64,000 bases of DNA from Lachnospiraceae bacterium UBA7160. GTDB taxonomy: Bacteria > Bacillota > Clostridia > Lachnospirales > Lachnospiraceae. Of the stretch, positions 7,817-17,048 are shown piece by piece. The DNA lies in assembly GCA_002491565.1 (NCBI GenBank), contig DKWE01000023.1:30179-94178 (forward strand), in the 5' to 3' direction. The notes beneath the pieces were generated by a model that worked only from the letters and a program-made list of their open reading frames with translations, had not been told where the DNA came from and did no database searches. The position numbers and the translations under genes were made by a program. How positions within the stretch are numbered: the stretch's first letter is position 1; the number at the start of each line of letters is the position of its first letter.

Positions 7817-9619
7817 ATGGGAAATATACGATATTGTGAACAATGCGGCCATGCGCTGTCAGAAGAAAGCCAGTTCTGCGAATATTGCGGTGCGGCTGTG
7901 CCAAGACCGATGCGCCAGGTGCAGCGTCCGGATATCGTGAGGCGTGATCGCAAAGAGCTGCAAAATGAGATATATGGGGCATACGAAAAGCGAAGGAATT
8001 CCGGACGGGGTGATCGTCCTCAGATGGCGCCAGGCGCAGCACAGAGGAGAGAGGATTATCGTGGCAGTTCCGGAGCGTCAGGGGGGACAGACCGTCGAAC
8101 GGCTTCCGGAGCGTCAGTGGAGCGGACGGACCGTCGAACGGCTTCCGGGGCGCCAGTGGAGCGGACAGACCGTCGGATGACTTCCGGGGCGGCAGTGGAC
8201 CGGGCAGGTCATCGTATTAATTCGGAGGCACCGGGGAATCGGCGTATGGATTCCGGGGTGCCAATGGATCAGGCAGGGCGCCGTAGCAGCTCCGGGATGC
8301 CAATGGATCAGGCAGATCGTCCAGACCGCCGTGCGCCGGGCGGATCGGTGGAGCGGTCAGGCTATCGCAGAACTCCGGGAGTATCAGCGGATCGTCCAGA
8401 TCGCCGCAGCGCTCCGGGAGTGTCATCCGGGCGCTCCGGACAGCGGCTCCCCTCTGGAACACCGCCCAGGCAGGCGGGCCGGCGGATTCCGCCGGATTCC
8501 GCAAGAGACAGGAGCGGCAGATATGCTGCGCAGGATGCGAAGTATCCGGAAAGGGGTGTCCGCCGCACATATCGTCAGGAGGGACTTGGAGAAGACTGGG
8601 AGCAGTCCTGGAACCGCGGGGATCCATACAGTAAAGAGGAACGAAAATTTACTGTGGTGCAGTATATTTTGCTTGCGATTGTCGCAGTGCTGATCGTTGC
8701 GCTTATCACCTTTGGCTTCTGCTGGGCAGTTGTCCGTATGAAAACGCAGGACTCCGGAGGAACGAATGGACAGGCACATACCGGAACTGTCCAGACAGAA
8801 GATGTGACAGGCGGCGCCGGTGGAGATGATGCGATCACAATCCTGGATGGCGGAGGGACACAGGCTCCTGAAGAGACGACGAAGCCAACCGAGAAGCAGA
8901 CGGAGCGTCCTCAGGTACAGAATATTACGTTAAATTATTCGGAATATGAGGTGACACTTCCGGCAGACTGGTCCGGAAAATATGAAGTGGAGCAGGATGG
9001 CGCAGATTGTGTATTCTATCAGAAAGCAGCAAGGGCGGAGGGCTACAGTGGCGTCATATTTATAATCAGTCGCTACGAAGATTCTTCTTATAAGGAGCTT
9101 CCGCATTTTGAGGTTTTGGGTACAGGCAATCAGGCGGCATTTATATGGAACTTGCCGTCCGGCGAGGAGTATGAGGGCGGTACACAGGCTGTTATAGAAG
9201 AGTACCGTGATATGACAGGGGATTTGGATTGGATTCGGAGCAATATTAGAGTGTTGGCGAACGGGGAAGGACCAGCGGAGACAGATGCGATTCAGATTCT
9301 GGATCCGCAGGCACAGCAGCCAAGTGATCCGGCAGCTGTGGGTGAGAGCGGCTATATTCTGGCGGACAGTGCCACGCGTGCATTGACAGATGCGGATGTC
9401 GCAGGACTGTCCTATGATGATTTGCAGATGGCGATCAATGAAATATATGCGCGCCATGGCAGGATTTTCCAGACAGAATCGATCAACAGCCACTTTGCCA
9501 GCCAGCCGTGGTACCATGGGACATTGACAGCCGAGGAATTTGATGAATCCGTCTTCAGCGCGACAGAGGCAGAAAATATTCAGTTTTTGCTTGACAAAAT
9601 GGAGGAAGCTATTCAATAA
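7817..9619 (+). CDS. Zinc-ribbon membrane protein with YARHG domain
   Basis: 600 residues. The N-terminal zinc ribbon has two CxxC knuckles (YCEQCGHA, FCEYCGAA). A low-complexity Arg/Ser/Gly linker (about 75-260) is built of ~14-residue units such as DRRTASGASVERT, encoded by ~42 bp DNA repeats at about 8080-8500. One transmembrane helix (about 282-305) leads to an extracellular part, ending in a YARHG domain (about 510-595; motif INEIYARHGRIF). YARHG proteins are cell-surface proteins of unknown role. It starts 2 bases after the ArsR gene. The cytoplasmic zinc ribbon joined to an outside domain suggests signalling or envelope sensing, which is inference. Confidence 0.85.
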   Translation: MGNIRYCEQCGHALSEESQFCEYCGAAVPRPMRQVQRPDIVRRDRKELQNEIYGAYEKRRNSGRGDRPQMAPGAAQRREDYRGSSGASGGTDRRTASGASVERTDRRTASGAPVERTDRRMTSGAAVDRAGHRINSEAPGNRRMDSGVPMDQAGRRSSSGMPMDQADRPDRRAPGGSVERSGYRRTPGVSADRPDRRSAPGVSSGRSGQRLPSGTPPRQAGRRIPPDSARDRSGRYAAQDAKYPERGVRRTYRQEGLGEDWEQSWNRGDPYSKEERKFTVVQYILLAIVAVLIVALITFGFCWAVVRMKTQDSGGTNGQAHTGTVQTEDVTGGAGGDDAITILDGGGTQAPEETTKPTEKQTERPQVQNITLNYSEYEVTLPADWSGKYEVEQDGADCVFYQKAARAEGYSGVIFIISRYEDSSYKELPHFEVLGTGNQAAFIWNLPSGEEYEGGTQAVIEEYRDMTGDLDWIRSNIRVLANGEGPAETDAIQILDPQAQQPSDPAAVGESGYILADSATRALTDADVAGLSYDDLQMAINEIYARHGRIFQTESINSHFASQPWYHGTLTAEEFDESVFSATEAENIQFLLDKMEEAIQ

Positions 9620-9620
9620 T
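9591..9620 (+). promoter_or_regulatory. Candidate promoter for citrate synthase
   Basis: TTGACA at 9591-9596, 18-base spacer, AATAAT at 9615-9620, inside the end of the preceding gene. It would give a leader of about 220 nt containing the folded element at 9722-9788. Confidence 0.5.
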
Positions 9621-9721
9621 GTAAATTAAACCAGTTTTGTACAGCGGCAAAATGCAAAAGACAGCCCAGGGCAAGGTTATTTGCGGAGGCGGCTATTTAC
9701 ATTTTGAGATGTGCGGGAGGC

Positions 9722-9788
9722 CATCAGCCGCAGACTGGGCTGCGAAAGCGGCGAGTAGCTCGTGGGACGAGCGTGTCTGCGGCTGGTG
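9722..9788 (+). ncRNA. Predicted three-way-junction leader RNA upstream of citrate synthase
   Basis: The closing stem pairs CATCAGCCGCAGAC (9722-9735) with GTCTGCGGCTGGTG (9775-9788), 14 pairs with one G-U. Inside are two hairpins: GCTGC-GAAA-GCGGC (9739-9752, GNRA tetraloop, one G-U) and GCTCGT-GGG-ACGAGC (9758-9772, perfect). Junction strands are TGG, GAGTA and GT. It ends 59 bases before the start codon. It does not match any riboswitch class I can recall. The fold is read by eye and not energy-tested. Confidence 0.5.
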
Positions 9789-9847
9789 TACAGGATTTGC
9801 AGGGGGATACAATCAGGGGGCAGCGTGGACGGAGAGGAGATAATATT

Positions 9848-11218
9848 ATGGTAAGAAATGACATTGACAGGAGAATCAGGGACGAGAGACTGAACCAGCT
9901 CGTCAAATTCTGCATGATTTCCGGTGCGCTGGATCTGAGTCTGTATGATGAATATGATGTAAAACGCGGTTTGCGCGAATCCGACGGAAAAGGAGTTCTG
10001 ACGGGTCTGACTGAGATTTCGGATGTCGTCGCATTTAAGTCTGAGAACGGCAAAAAAGAGCCATGTCAAGGCGAACTGTACTTTCAGGGCTACAATGTGA
10101 TGGACTTGAAGCAGGGCTTCGCAAAGAGAAAATTCAATTATGAGGAGATCACGTATCTGTTACTGTTTGGCGCTCTGCCGAATGAACGCCAGCTCCGTGA
10201 ATTTATTGAGATACTGAGCCAGTACCGTGAGCTTCCGAGCAAATTTGTCCGGGATGTGATCATGAAGGCTCCGAGTATGGATATCATGAACGCGCTTCAG
10301 AGAAGTGTGCTGACCTTATATTCCTACGATGACAATGCGGATGATATATCGATTCCGAACGTGCTGCGCCAGGCACTGACACTGATCGCGACGATGCCGC
10401 TTATTTCGGTGTATTCCTACCATGCGTACCAGCATTATCACCAGGACCAGAGCCTGGTCATCCGCTATCCGGATCCGGAGCTTTCGACTGCGGAGAACAT
10501 CCTGCGCATCCTCCGGAGCGACGGACAGTATACCGAGCTGGAGGCGCGGGTGCTTGATATCGCGCTCGTGATTCATGCGGAGCATGGCGGTGGTAATAAC
10601 TCGACCTTTACGACTCACGTGGTTTCCTCGACCGGCACGGATACTTATTCAGCAATCGCAGCCTCTCTGGGCTCGCTGAAAGGCCCGAAGCATGGCGGTG
10701 CGAATCTGAAGGTTGAGAATATGTTTTCCGATATCAAGGAGCATGTACAGAACTGGGAGAGTGATGACGAGATCGCTGCCTACCTCACGAAGATCATGAA
10801 CAAGGAGGCGTTTGACCGGAGCGGGCTGATCTATGGCATGGGCCATGCGGTCTATACTTTGTCGGATCCGCGTGCCGTGATTTTGAAGGAGTACGCGCGC
10901 AGTCTGTCTGAGGAGAAGGGGCTGACAAAGGAGTTCACCCTCTATTCCAAGGTGGAAAAGATTGCCTCTGACCTCTTGACCACGCGCAAGCGCCTGTCAA
11001 AGCCGATTTGCTGCAATGTCGACTTCTACAGCGGCTTTGTATACTCCATGCTGGGGATCCCGAAGCAGATGTTTACGCCGATTTTTGCGATTTCCAGGAT
11101 CGCAGGCTGGTCTGCCCACCGGATCGAGGAGCTCGTTAACGAAGGAAAAATCATCCGTCCCGCTTACAAATACGTAGGCCACCACAGAGAGTACGTTCCG
11201 CTGGAGAACCGCCTGTAG
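9848..11218 (+). CDS. gltA: Citrate synthase
   Basis: 456 residues from ATG 9848 (GAGGAG upstream); the frame is open further up but that part is leader. The product condenses oxaloacetate and acetyl-CoA to citrate, in clostridia mainly for glutamate synthesis. Seen: LVIHAEHGGGNNSTFTTHVV with the substrate His, SLGSLKGPKHGGANLKV, and the second active-site His in IYGMGHAVYTLSDPRA. Length fits the clostridial type. It appears to be a single-gene unit: leader upstream, terminator hairpin at 11341-11381 downstream. Identification is firm. Confidence 0.97.
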   Translation: MVRNDIDRRIRDERLNQLVKFCMISGALDLSLYDEYDVKRGLRESDGKGVLTGLTEISDVVAFKSENGKKEPCQGELYFQGYNVMDLKQGFAKRKFNYEEITYLLLFGALPNERQLREFIEILSQYRELPSKFVRDVIMKAPSMDIMNALQRSVLTLYSYDDNADDISIPNVLRQALTLIATMPLISVYSYHAYQHYHQDQSLVIRYPDPELSTAENILRILRSDGQYTELEARVLDIALVIHAEHGGGNNSTFTTHVVSSTGTDTYSAIAASLGSLKGPKHGGANLKVENMFSDIKEHVQNWESDDEIAAYLTKIMNKEAFDRSGLIYGMGHAVYTLSDPRAVILKEYARSLSEEKGLTKEFTLYSKVEKIASDLLTTRKRLSKPICCNVDFYSGFVYSMLGIPKQMFTPIFAISRIAGWSAHRIEELVNEGKIIRPAYKYVGHHREYVPLENRL

Positions 11219-11340
11219 GTGACAGGGAAGCTGGCAATGCTGTTTTTTGAACTAATATTTCAAGTCCGAAGCGCTTTGGGGCAGGAATCGGCTCCTTTGC
11301 CTCAGGTATCCTGATATGAGTCAGCTATTATAACAAGTTC

Positions 11341-11381
11341 AGGCCTCAGATGCACAGCATTCTGGGGCCTATTAAATTTTT
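11341..11381 (+). terminator. Terminator after citrate synthase
   Basis: AGGCCTCAGA (11341-11350) pairs with TCTGGGGCCT (11361-11370) with one T-G pair; an AT-rich tract with TTTT T follows to 11381. Confidence 0.65.
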
Positions 11382-11390
11382 ATAAAGTCG

Positions 11391-11419
11391 TTGCAGGACC
11401 GCGCGCGAAACGGTACAAT
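11391..11419 (+). promoter_or_regulatory. Promoter of the ABC transporter operon
   Basis: TTGCAG (11391-11396), 17-base spacer, TACAAT (11414-11419), about 38 bases before the ATPase start codon. Confidence 0.65.
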
Positions 11420-11457
11420 AGAAGCATTGATGAAAAACAAACCAGAGGAGAAGACAG

Positions 11458-12165
11458 ATGCAGGACGCATATGTGAAACTAGAAAAGGTCACGAAGGTTT
11501 ACCGTATGGGAGAGGTGGAAATCCACGCGGTAGATGGAATTGATTTTGAAGTACATAAGGGAGAATTTGTTGTTATCGTAGGTCCGAGCGGCGCTGGCAA
11601 AACTACCGTTTTGAATATACTGGGGGGAATGGATTCCGCCAGCAGCGGTTCTATCTGGGTAGACGGAAAGGATGTCGCGAAATACAGCCATCGCAAACTC
11701 ACCAGGTATCGCCGCGATGATATCGGATTTGTGTTCCAGTTCTATAATCTGATCCCGAATCTGACCGCATTGGAAAACGTAGAGTTAGCTCTGCAGATCT
11801 GCAAAAATCCGCTTGATGCGAAAACAGTGCTGCGTGAGGTAGGCTTGGGGGAGCGCATGGGAAATTTCCCGGCGCAGCTTTCTGGCGGCGAGCAGCAGCG
11901 CGTCTCCATTGCGCGTGCGCTCGCGAAGAACCCAAAACTGTTGCTTTGTGATGAGCCGACCGGAGCCTTGGATTATCAGACGGGGAAGTCGATTCTGAAG
12001 CTGTTGCAGGATATGTGCCGGCTGAAGGGCATGACCGTGATCGTTATTACCCATAATACGGCGATTACCCCGATGGCGGACCGCGTGATCAAGATTAAAA
12101 ACGGGCGTGTCTCCAGCATGGGTCTGAATGAGCACCCGACGCCGGTGGAAGAAATCGAGTGGTAG
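11458..12165 (+). CDS. ABC transporter ATPase (MacB/LolD type)
   Basis: 235 residues with Walker [11 protein letters not shown]-loop [20 protein letters not shown], signature [15 protein letters not shown], Walker [13 protein letters not shown] and the H-switch His in VIVITHN. This class drives FtsX-like permeases that move or extract lipids, peptides or signal across the envelope and do not import solutes. The permease gene follows at 12330, and the two should form one complex. GGAG precedes the start by 8 bases. Substrate unknown. Confidence 0.95.
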   Translation: MQDAYVKLEKVTKVYRMGEVEIHAVDGIDFEVHKGEFVVIVGPSGAGKTTVLNILGGMDSASSGSIWVDGKDVAKYSHRKLTRYRRDDIGFVFQFYNLIPNLTALENVELALQICKNPLDAKTVLREVGLGERMGNFPAQLSGGEQQRVSIARALAKNPKLLLCDEPTGALDYQTGKSILKLLQDMCRLKGMTVIVITHNTAITPMADRVIKIKNGRVSSMGLNEHPTPVEEIEW

Positions 12166-12329
12166 CCGGTAAAATGCAGGCAGAAGGTATGTAGATAGAG
12201 ATTTGCTCAGCAGTCACTGCACCGCAAGGCTCTATGAGTGGATGATGCGTTCGAGTGCCGTTAGCTAAATGAATGTGGTGCTGAACAGATACATAAATTG
12301 TGATATTTGGAAAGAGCAGGGGAACAGAC

Positions 12330-15300
12330 TTGAGAAAAAAAGCACTAAAAAAAGAATTTCATATGGAAATAAAAAAGAGCCTGAACCGCTTCCTGTCCAT
12401 TTTCTTTATTGTAGCGATGGGGGTAGCTTTTTTTTCCGGAATACAGGCTTCCGCGCCGGACATGCGCGCGACAGGGGACTATTATTTTGACACCAGCCGC
12501 CTGATGGACATCAAGCTGCTCGGAACGCTTGGCATTACGGAGGATGACCTTGAGGTTCTTTCGCAGGTCGAGGGCGTGGAATCAGTAACCGGCGGCTATA
12601 TGGAGGATGTTTACTGCGGGGAAGGCGATGCCCAGCAGGTACTTCATGTGGAATCGCTGCAGGCTGGCATGAACGAGGTTACAGCGGCGCAGGGCAGCCT
12701 GCCGGCAAAGGCGGACGAGTGCTTTTTGGATACGCTCTATGCGGAGCGGGAAGGCTATAAGGTAGGTGATACGCTGGAACTGATGGTTTCGGATGAGGAG
12801 ACGACCGGACTTGTGCGGACCAGCTTCACCATTTCCGGAATTGGATACAGCCCGAATTATGTGGCACTTGAGCGTGGAAGTACGACGCTTGGCAGCGGCT
12901 CCGTAGCCGGATTTGTGTATCTGCTGCCGGAGGCATTTGATGCGGAGGTATACAGCGTCGCGTACCTGCATGTCGCGGGAGCGCGGGAGGAGATGGCGTA
13001 TACCGATGGATATAATGATCTTGTGGATGCAGTTTTCAAGCAGGTCGAGGGTCTGGAGGATGTGCGCTGTGAGGTTCGCTACGATGAGATTATGAGCGAG
13101 GCGCAGGAGAAGATCGATGACGCGAAGCAGGAGGTAGAGGACGGCAAACAGGAGCTTGCCGATGCAAAGCAGGAGCTGGAGGACGGACAGCGGGAGGCAG
13201 AATCGGAGCTTGCCGAGGCGGAATCAGAGCTGATAGAGGGAGAGTCAGAGCTGGAGGACGGCAAAAAGAAGCTGGAGGATTCCCGCAAAGAGCTGGAAGA
13301 CGGAGAACAGGAGCTTGCCGAAGGAGAGTCAGAGATTGCCGCGAATGAGACGACCCTTTCTGATGCGCGTGCGCAGATTGCGAGTGCACGGGAAACACTT
13401 TCCGCAGGAGAGGCGGAATACCAGTCCGGCCTTGCAGAATACCGGAAGCAGTCAGAATCAGCGTCGCAGCAGATGAGCAGTGCGCAGGAGGAGATCGACA
13501 GCGGACGGAAGCAGCTTGCGGATGGCTGGAAGCAGTATGAGGAAGAGAGCAAAAAGCTGGCAGATGGCGAGAAACAGCTCTCGGATGCGGAGAAGCAGCT
13601 GACAGAGGCACAGGCTGCTTATGACGATGGAGTGAAGCAGCTTGCCGCAGCGAAGCAGGAGTACGAGTCTGGCGCGGCACAGGCAGCGGCAGGCAGAACA
13701 CAGTATGAGGAACAGGCGGCACAGCTTGCCACTGCGAAGGAGCAGTATGAGACTGGCAGTCAGGCGCTTGCGGACGGCCGCAAGCAGTATGAGGCTGGCC
13801 TCGCGCAGTACCAGGAGGGAAAAGCGGCGTACGATGCGGGATTTTCGCAGTATCAGGAGGCGGAGAACACCTGGCAGGCTTCACAGGATACGCTGACCTC
13901 GCAGCGTGCTGCATACAATCAGGCAGTTGCGGAGGTGCAGGCAAAGAAGGCAGAACTCGGGCAGGCACGCGCGGGAGTCGCGCAGCTTTGGCAGGCGCAG
14001 AGTGATGCGCTGGCTGCTCAGACGGATGCCCTTGCACGCCGGGATGCATTGGACGGACCGATTGCGGAGAAACAGGCGGCAGTTGAGGGAAAGACTGCGG
14101 AGGCGGCAGCGGCACAGGCGGCCTATGAGGCGGCGGCTGCGAATCCGGACAGCAGCGAGGAGCAGGTTGCAGCGGCAAAAGCAGAGGCGGATGCGCGCCG
14201 TGCAGAGGCAGACAGTCTGGCGCAGGAGCTTGCTGGCCTTACGGCACAGCGGGAACAGGCAGCAGCAGAGGCGGCGGAAGCAGGAGGGCGTGCAGAAGCG
14301 GCAGCTGCGCAGGCGCAGGCTCTGGAGCAGACGGTGGCCCAGGCAGAGACAGAGATTGGCGCTGCAGAAGCGGCGCTGGCCGCGCAGGGACCGCAGCTGG
14401 AGGCATATGAAGCGGAGCTCGCTGCGGCGAGGACAGAGCTTGACAGTCAGCTGGGTGTGATCAGGAAGACGAAAGAGCAGCTGGATGCCAGTGAAAAGCA
14501 GCTAAATGAGGCAAAGGCAGAGCTTGACAGTCAGGACGCCGTGTTGGCCGCAGCGAAAGAGCAGCTGGATAGCGGACTTTCACAGCTTGCGGCAGCAAAG
14601 GAGCAGCTGGATGCTACCGATCAGCAGCTCGCGGGGGCAAAGGCGATACTTGACGAAAAGGATGCTGAGATGGCGAAAGCGTCAGAGGAGCTCACAGAAG
14701 GCTGGAAGGAGCTGCGGACGCAGAAAGCGACGCTCAAGTCCGGAAAGAAGCAGCTTACCAGTGCAAAGAAGGAGCTGGAGGCGAATGAAAAGAAGCTGGA
14801 CGATGCACAGAAGGAGCTGGATTCCGGAAAGAAGGAGCTGGCGGAGGCAAAGAACCAGCTGACGGCGGCGCGCAGCGAGCTGGATCAGGGCTGGGCACAG
14901 CTGAATGCGTCGCAGTCCCAGCTTGCGGACGGGGAAAGTCAGCTGTCAGACGCGCGCGGGCAGCTGTCGGAGGCACGGCAGAAGCTGGCCGATGGACGGA
15001 AGGAGATCGCGGACGCGGAGAAGGAAATCGAGGAAAATGAACAGAAGATAAAGGACGGCTGGGCGGATTACGAGGAAGGAAAGAAGGAAGCAGAAGACAA
15101 GATTGCGGAGGGAGAGCAGAAGATTGCGGATGCCGAGGAGGAACTGCGGGACGCGGAGCAGAAGATCGCGGATGCGGAGCAGGAGCTGGCAGATATTAAG
15201 TTCCCGAAGTGGTACGTTTATGACCGGAGTGAGCTGCCGGACAATGCGGGCTTTGGCGAGAATGCGGAGCGAATGACGAACATTGCACAGGTATTCCCTG

Positions 15301-16889
15301 CTATCTTTTTCCTGGTTGCGGCGCTGATCAGCCTGACTACCATGACGCGGATGGTCGAGGAGGAGCGGACACAGATCGGTACGATGAAGGCGCTCGGCTA
15401 TGGCAAGAAGGACATTGCGTCGAAGTATCTCAAATATGCATTCTATGCCACACTGGGCGGCAGTGTCGTCGGCGTCCTGTTTGGTGAAAAAGTGTTTCCG
15501 TGGGTCATTGTCACCGCGTATGGCATTCTGTATCAGTACATGCCGAAAATCCTTCTGCCCTACGACTGGAAATTTGGAGCGATGGCGACCGCGGCGGCAC
15601 TGGCATGTACGCTGATTGCGACATTTTCTGCGTGTGCGCGGGAGCTGCAATCAGTACCGGCACAGCTGATGCGTCCGCCCGCACCGAAGGAAGGAAAACG
15701 TGTTTTTCTTGAGTTTGTGCCGTTTGTGTGGCGCAGGCTCAGCTTCACCTGGAAATCAACAGTGCGGAATCTGCTTCGCTACAAGAAGCGGTTCCTGATG
15801 ACGGTAATCGGTATCGGAGGCTGTATGGGGCTTTTGCTCGTTGGCTATGGCCTGCGGGATTCTATTATGGATGTCGCCATCCTGCAATTTGAGGAGCTGC
15901 AGCTCTACGACGCGATGACTGTGCTGGACATGGATGCGCCGGAACAGGAGCGGCAGGTGGTTGTGGACAGTCTGGAAGCAGACGACCGCATTCTTGCGCA
16001 GAAACGATTTGCAATGTACAAGGAGCAGGTAAAGGGAACAGACGGCTCGCGGAAGGAGTGGACGCTCTATTTATATGTTCCGGAGGATCTGGAAGGCATG
16101 GAGGATTTCCTGTGTTTCCGTGAGCGCACCGATCATGATATGCAGTATACACTGACGGATGAGGGCGCGATTGTGACGGAAAAGATCGCAAAAGAATTCG
16201 GCGTGAAAGCAGGTGATACGCTTACGCTGGAATCTGCGGATAAGACGGTCCGGATTCCGGTAGCAGCAGTCTGTGAGAATTATCTGTCACACTACATTTA
16301 CCTGACACCAGAGCTTTACCGGACGGTATACCAGGAGGAGCCGGAATACAACAGCGTATTTTTCCGCACGCAGGATGGTCTGGAGGAGGCCGAGGGGATC
16401 GGTACAGGGCTGCTGCGCCTGGACTGTGTGCTGAATGTGACCTACACAAAGTCGATGAAGGCTCAGCTGGACAATATGCTCGGGGCTCTCGACATAGTAA
16501 TGATTGTGCTGATCGTATCCGCCGGAATGCTGGCGTTTGTTGTGCTGTACAATCTGAACAATATCAATATCAACGAGCGGAAACGGGAGCTTGCGACGAT
16601 CAAGGTGCTCGGCTTCTATGACAGTGAGGTAGCCGCGTACGTTTACCGGGAAAATATTCTGCTCACTCTCATCGGTGCAGCGGCAGGTATCTTTATCGGG
16701 AAATATCTGCACATGTTTATCATCACGACTGTGGAGGTGGACGCGTGCATGTTCGGACGTACGATTAAGACAGGGAGCTATATCATTGGGACGTTGTTTA
16801 CATTTGGTTTTTCCATTCTGGTCAACTTTGTGATGTATTACAAGCTGAAGAAGATCGATATGGTGGAATCCTTGAAGAGCGTGGAGTAG
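12330..16889 (+). CDS. FtsX/MacB-type ABC permease with ~700-residue coiled coil
   Basis: About 1519 residues. The preferred start is TTG 12330, with AGGGG 7 bases upstream; the GTG at 12300 has no ribosome site. One N-terminal transmembrane helix and an extracellular MacB-like domain (to about 250) are followed by an enormous coiled coil (about 13100-15200), made of units like ADGKQELADAKQELEDG. Then come three membrane helices (FtsX core, AQVFPAIFFLVAALISL), a second extracellular domain and three more helices at the end. FtsX-family permeases transmit force across the membrane. A helix of this size is exceptional and may bridge the cell wall. The DNA is an imperfect repeat with open shadow frames on both strands. 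Confidence 0.9.
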   Translation: MRKKALKKEFHMEIKKSLNRFLSIFFIVAMGVAFFSGIQASAPDMRATGDYYFDTSRLMDIKLLGTLGITEDDLEVLSQVEGVESVTGGYMEDVYCGEGDAQQVLHVESLQAGMNEVTAAQGSLPAKADECFLDTLYAEREGYKVGDTLELMVSDEETTGLVRTSFTISGIGYSPNYVALERGSTTLGSGSVAGFVYLLPEAFDAEVYSVAYLHVAGAREEMAYTDGYNDLVDAVFKQVEGLEDVRCEVRYDEIMSEAQEKIDDAKQEVEDGKQELADAKQELEDGQREAESELAEAESELIEGESELEDGKKKLEDSRKELEDGEQELAEGESEIAANETTLSDARAQIASARETLSAGEAEYQSGLAEYRKQSESASQQMSSAQEEIDSGRKQLADGWKQYEEESKKLADGEKQLSDAEKQLTEAQAAYDDGVKQLAAAKQEYESGAAQAAAGRTQYEEQAAQLATAKEQYETGSQALADGRKQYEAGLAQYQEGKAAYDAGFSQYQEAENTWQASQDTLTSQRAAYNQAVAEVQAKKAELGQARAGVAQLWQAQSDALAAQTDALARRDALDGPIAEKQAAVEGKTAEAAAAQAAYEAAAANPDSSEEQVAAAKAEADARRAEADSLAQELAGLTAQREQAAAEAAEAGGRAEAAAAQAQALEQTVAQAETEIGAAEAALAAQGPQLEAYEAELAAARTELDSQLGVIRKTKEQLDASEKQLNEAKAELDSQDAVLAAAKEQLDSGLSQLAAAKEQLDATDQQLAGAKAILDEKDAEMAKASEELTEGWKELRTQKATLKSGKKQLTSAKKELEANEKKLDDAQKELDSGKKELAEAKNQLTAARSELDQGWAQLNASQSQLADGESQLSDARGQLSEARQKLADGRKEIADAEKEIEENEQKIKDGWADYEEGKKEAEDKIAEGEQKIADAEEELRDAEQKIADAEQELADIKFPKWYVYDRSELPDNAGFGENAERMTNIAQVFPAIFFLVAALISLTTMTRMVEEERTQIGTMKALGYGKKDIASKYLKYAFYATLGGSVVGVLFGEKVFPWVIVTAYGILYQYMPKILLPYDWKFGAMATAAALACTLIATFSACARELQSVPAQLMRPPAPKEGKRVFLEFVPFVWRRLSFTWKSTVRNLLRYKKRFLMTVIGIGGCMGLLLVGYGLRDSIMDVAILQFEELQLYDAMTVLDMDAPEQERQVVVDSLEADDRILAQKRFAMYKEQVKGTDGSRKEWTLYLYVPEDLEGMEDFLCFRERTDHDMQYTLTDEGAIVTEKIAKEFGVKAGDTLTLESADKTVRIPVAAVCENYLSHYIYLTPELYRTVYQEEPEYNSVFFRTQDGLEEAEGIGTGLLRLDCVLNVTYTKSMKAQLDNMLGALDIVMIVLIVSAGMLAFVVLYNLNNININERKRELATIKVLGFYDSEVAAYVYRENILLTLIGAAAGIFIGKYLHMFIITTVEVDACMFGRTIKTGSYIIGTLFTFGFSILVNFVMYYKLKKIDMVESLKSVE

Positions 16890-16921
16890 AGAACGCATCA
16901 GCAGAAACGCTGCATAGATAG

Positions 16922-16942
16922 TTTCGTGCAGTATGCACGAAA
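16922..16942. terminator. Short hairpin after the permease gene
   Basis: TTTCGTGCA (16922-16930), GTA loop, TGCACGAAA (16934-16942), a perfect 9 bp stem. Only a weak AATT follows, so termination is plausible but not clear. Confidence 0.4.
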
Positions 16943-17048
16943 ATTCTGTGGGAATAACGAATAGTTTCGAAAATATGACTGGACGAAAGTGGAAAATCAG
17001 TGTATGATAAAGGGAGCAAGATGCGAATAAGTAAGGAGGAAATTCTAC

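Noticed and set aside
9704..9847. Upstream extension of citrate synthase to an earlier start
   Set aside because: The extra 48 codons cover the folded leader; ATG 9848 has the ribosome site and gives the normal N-terminus and length.
13090..14178. Long minus-strand open frame (362 codons) inside the permease gene
   Set aside because: It is a shadow of the Gln/Ala/Glu-rich coiled-coil repeat; the Pro/Ser/His-rich product has no family features and no ribosome site.
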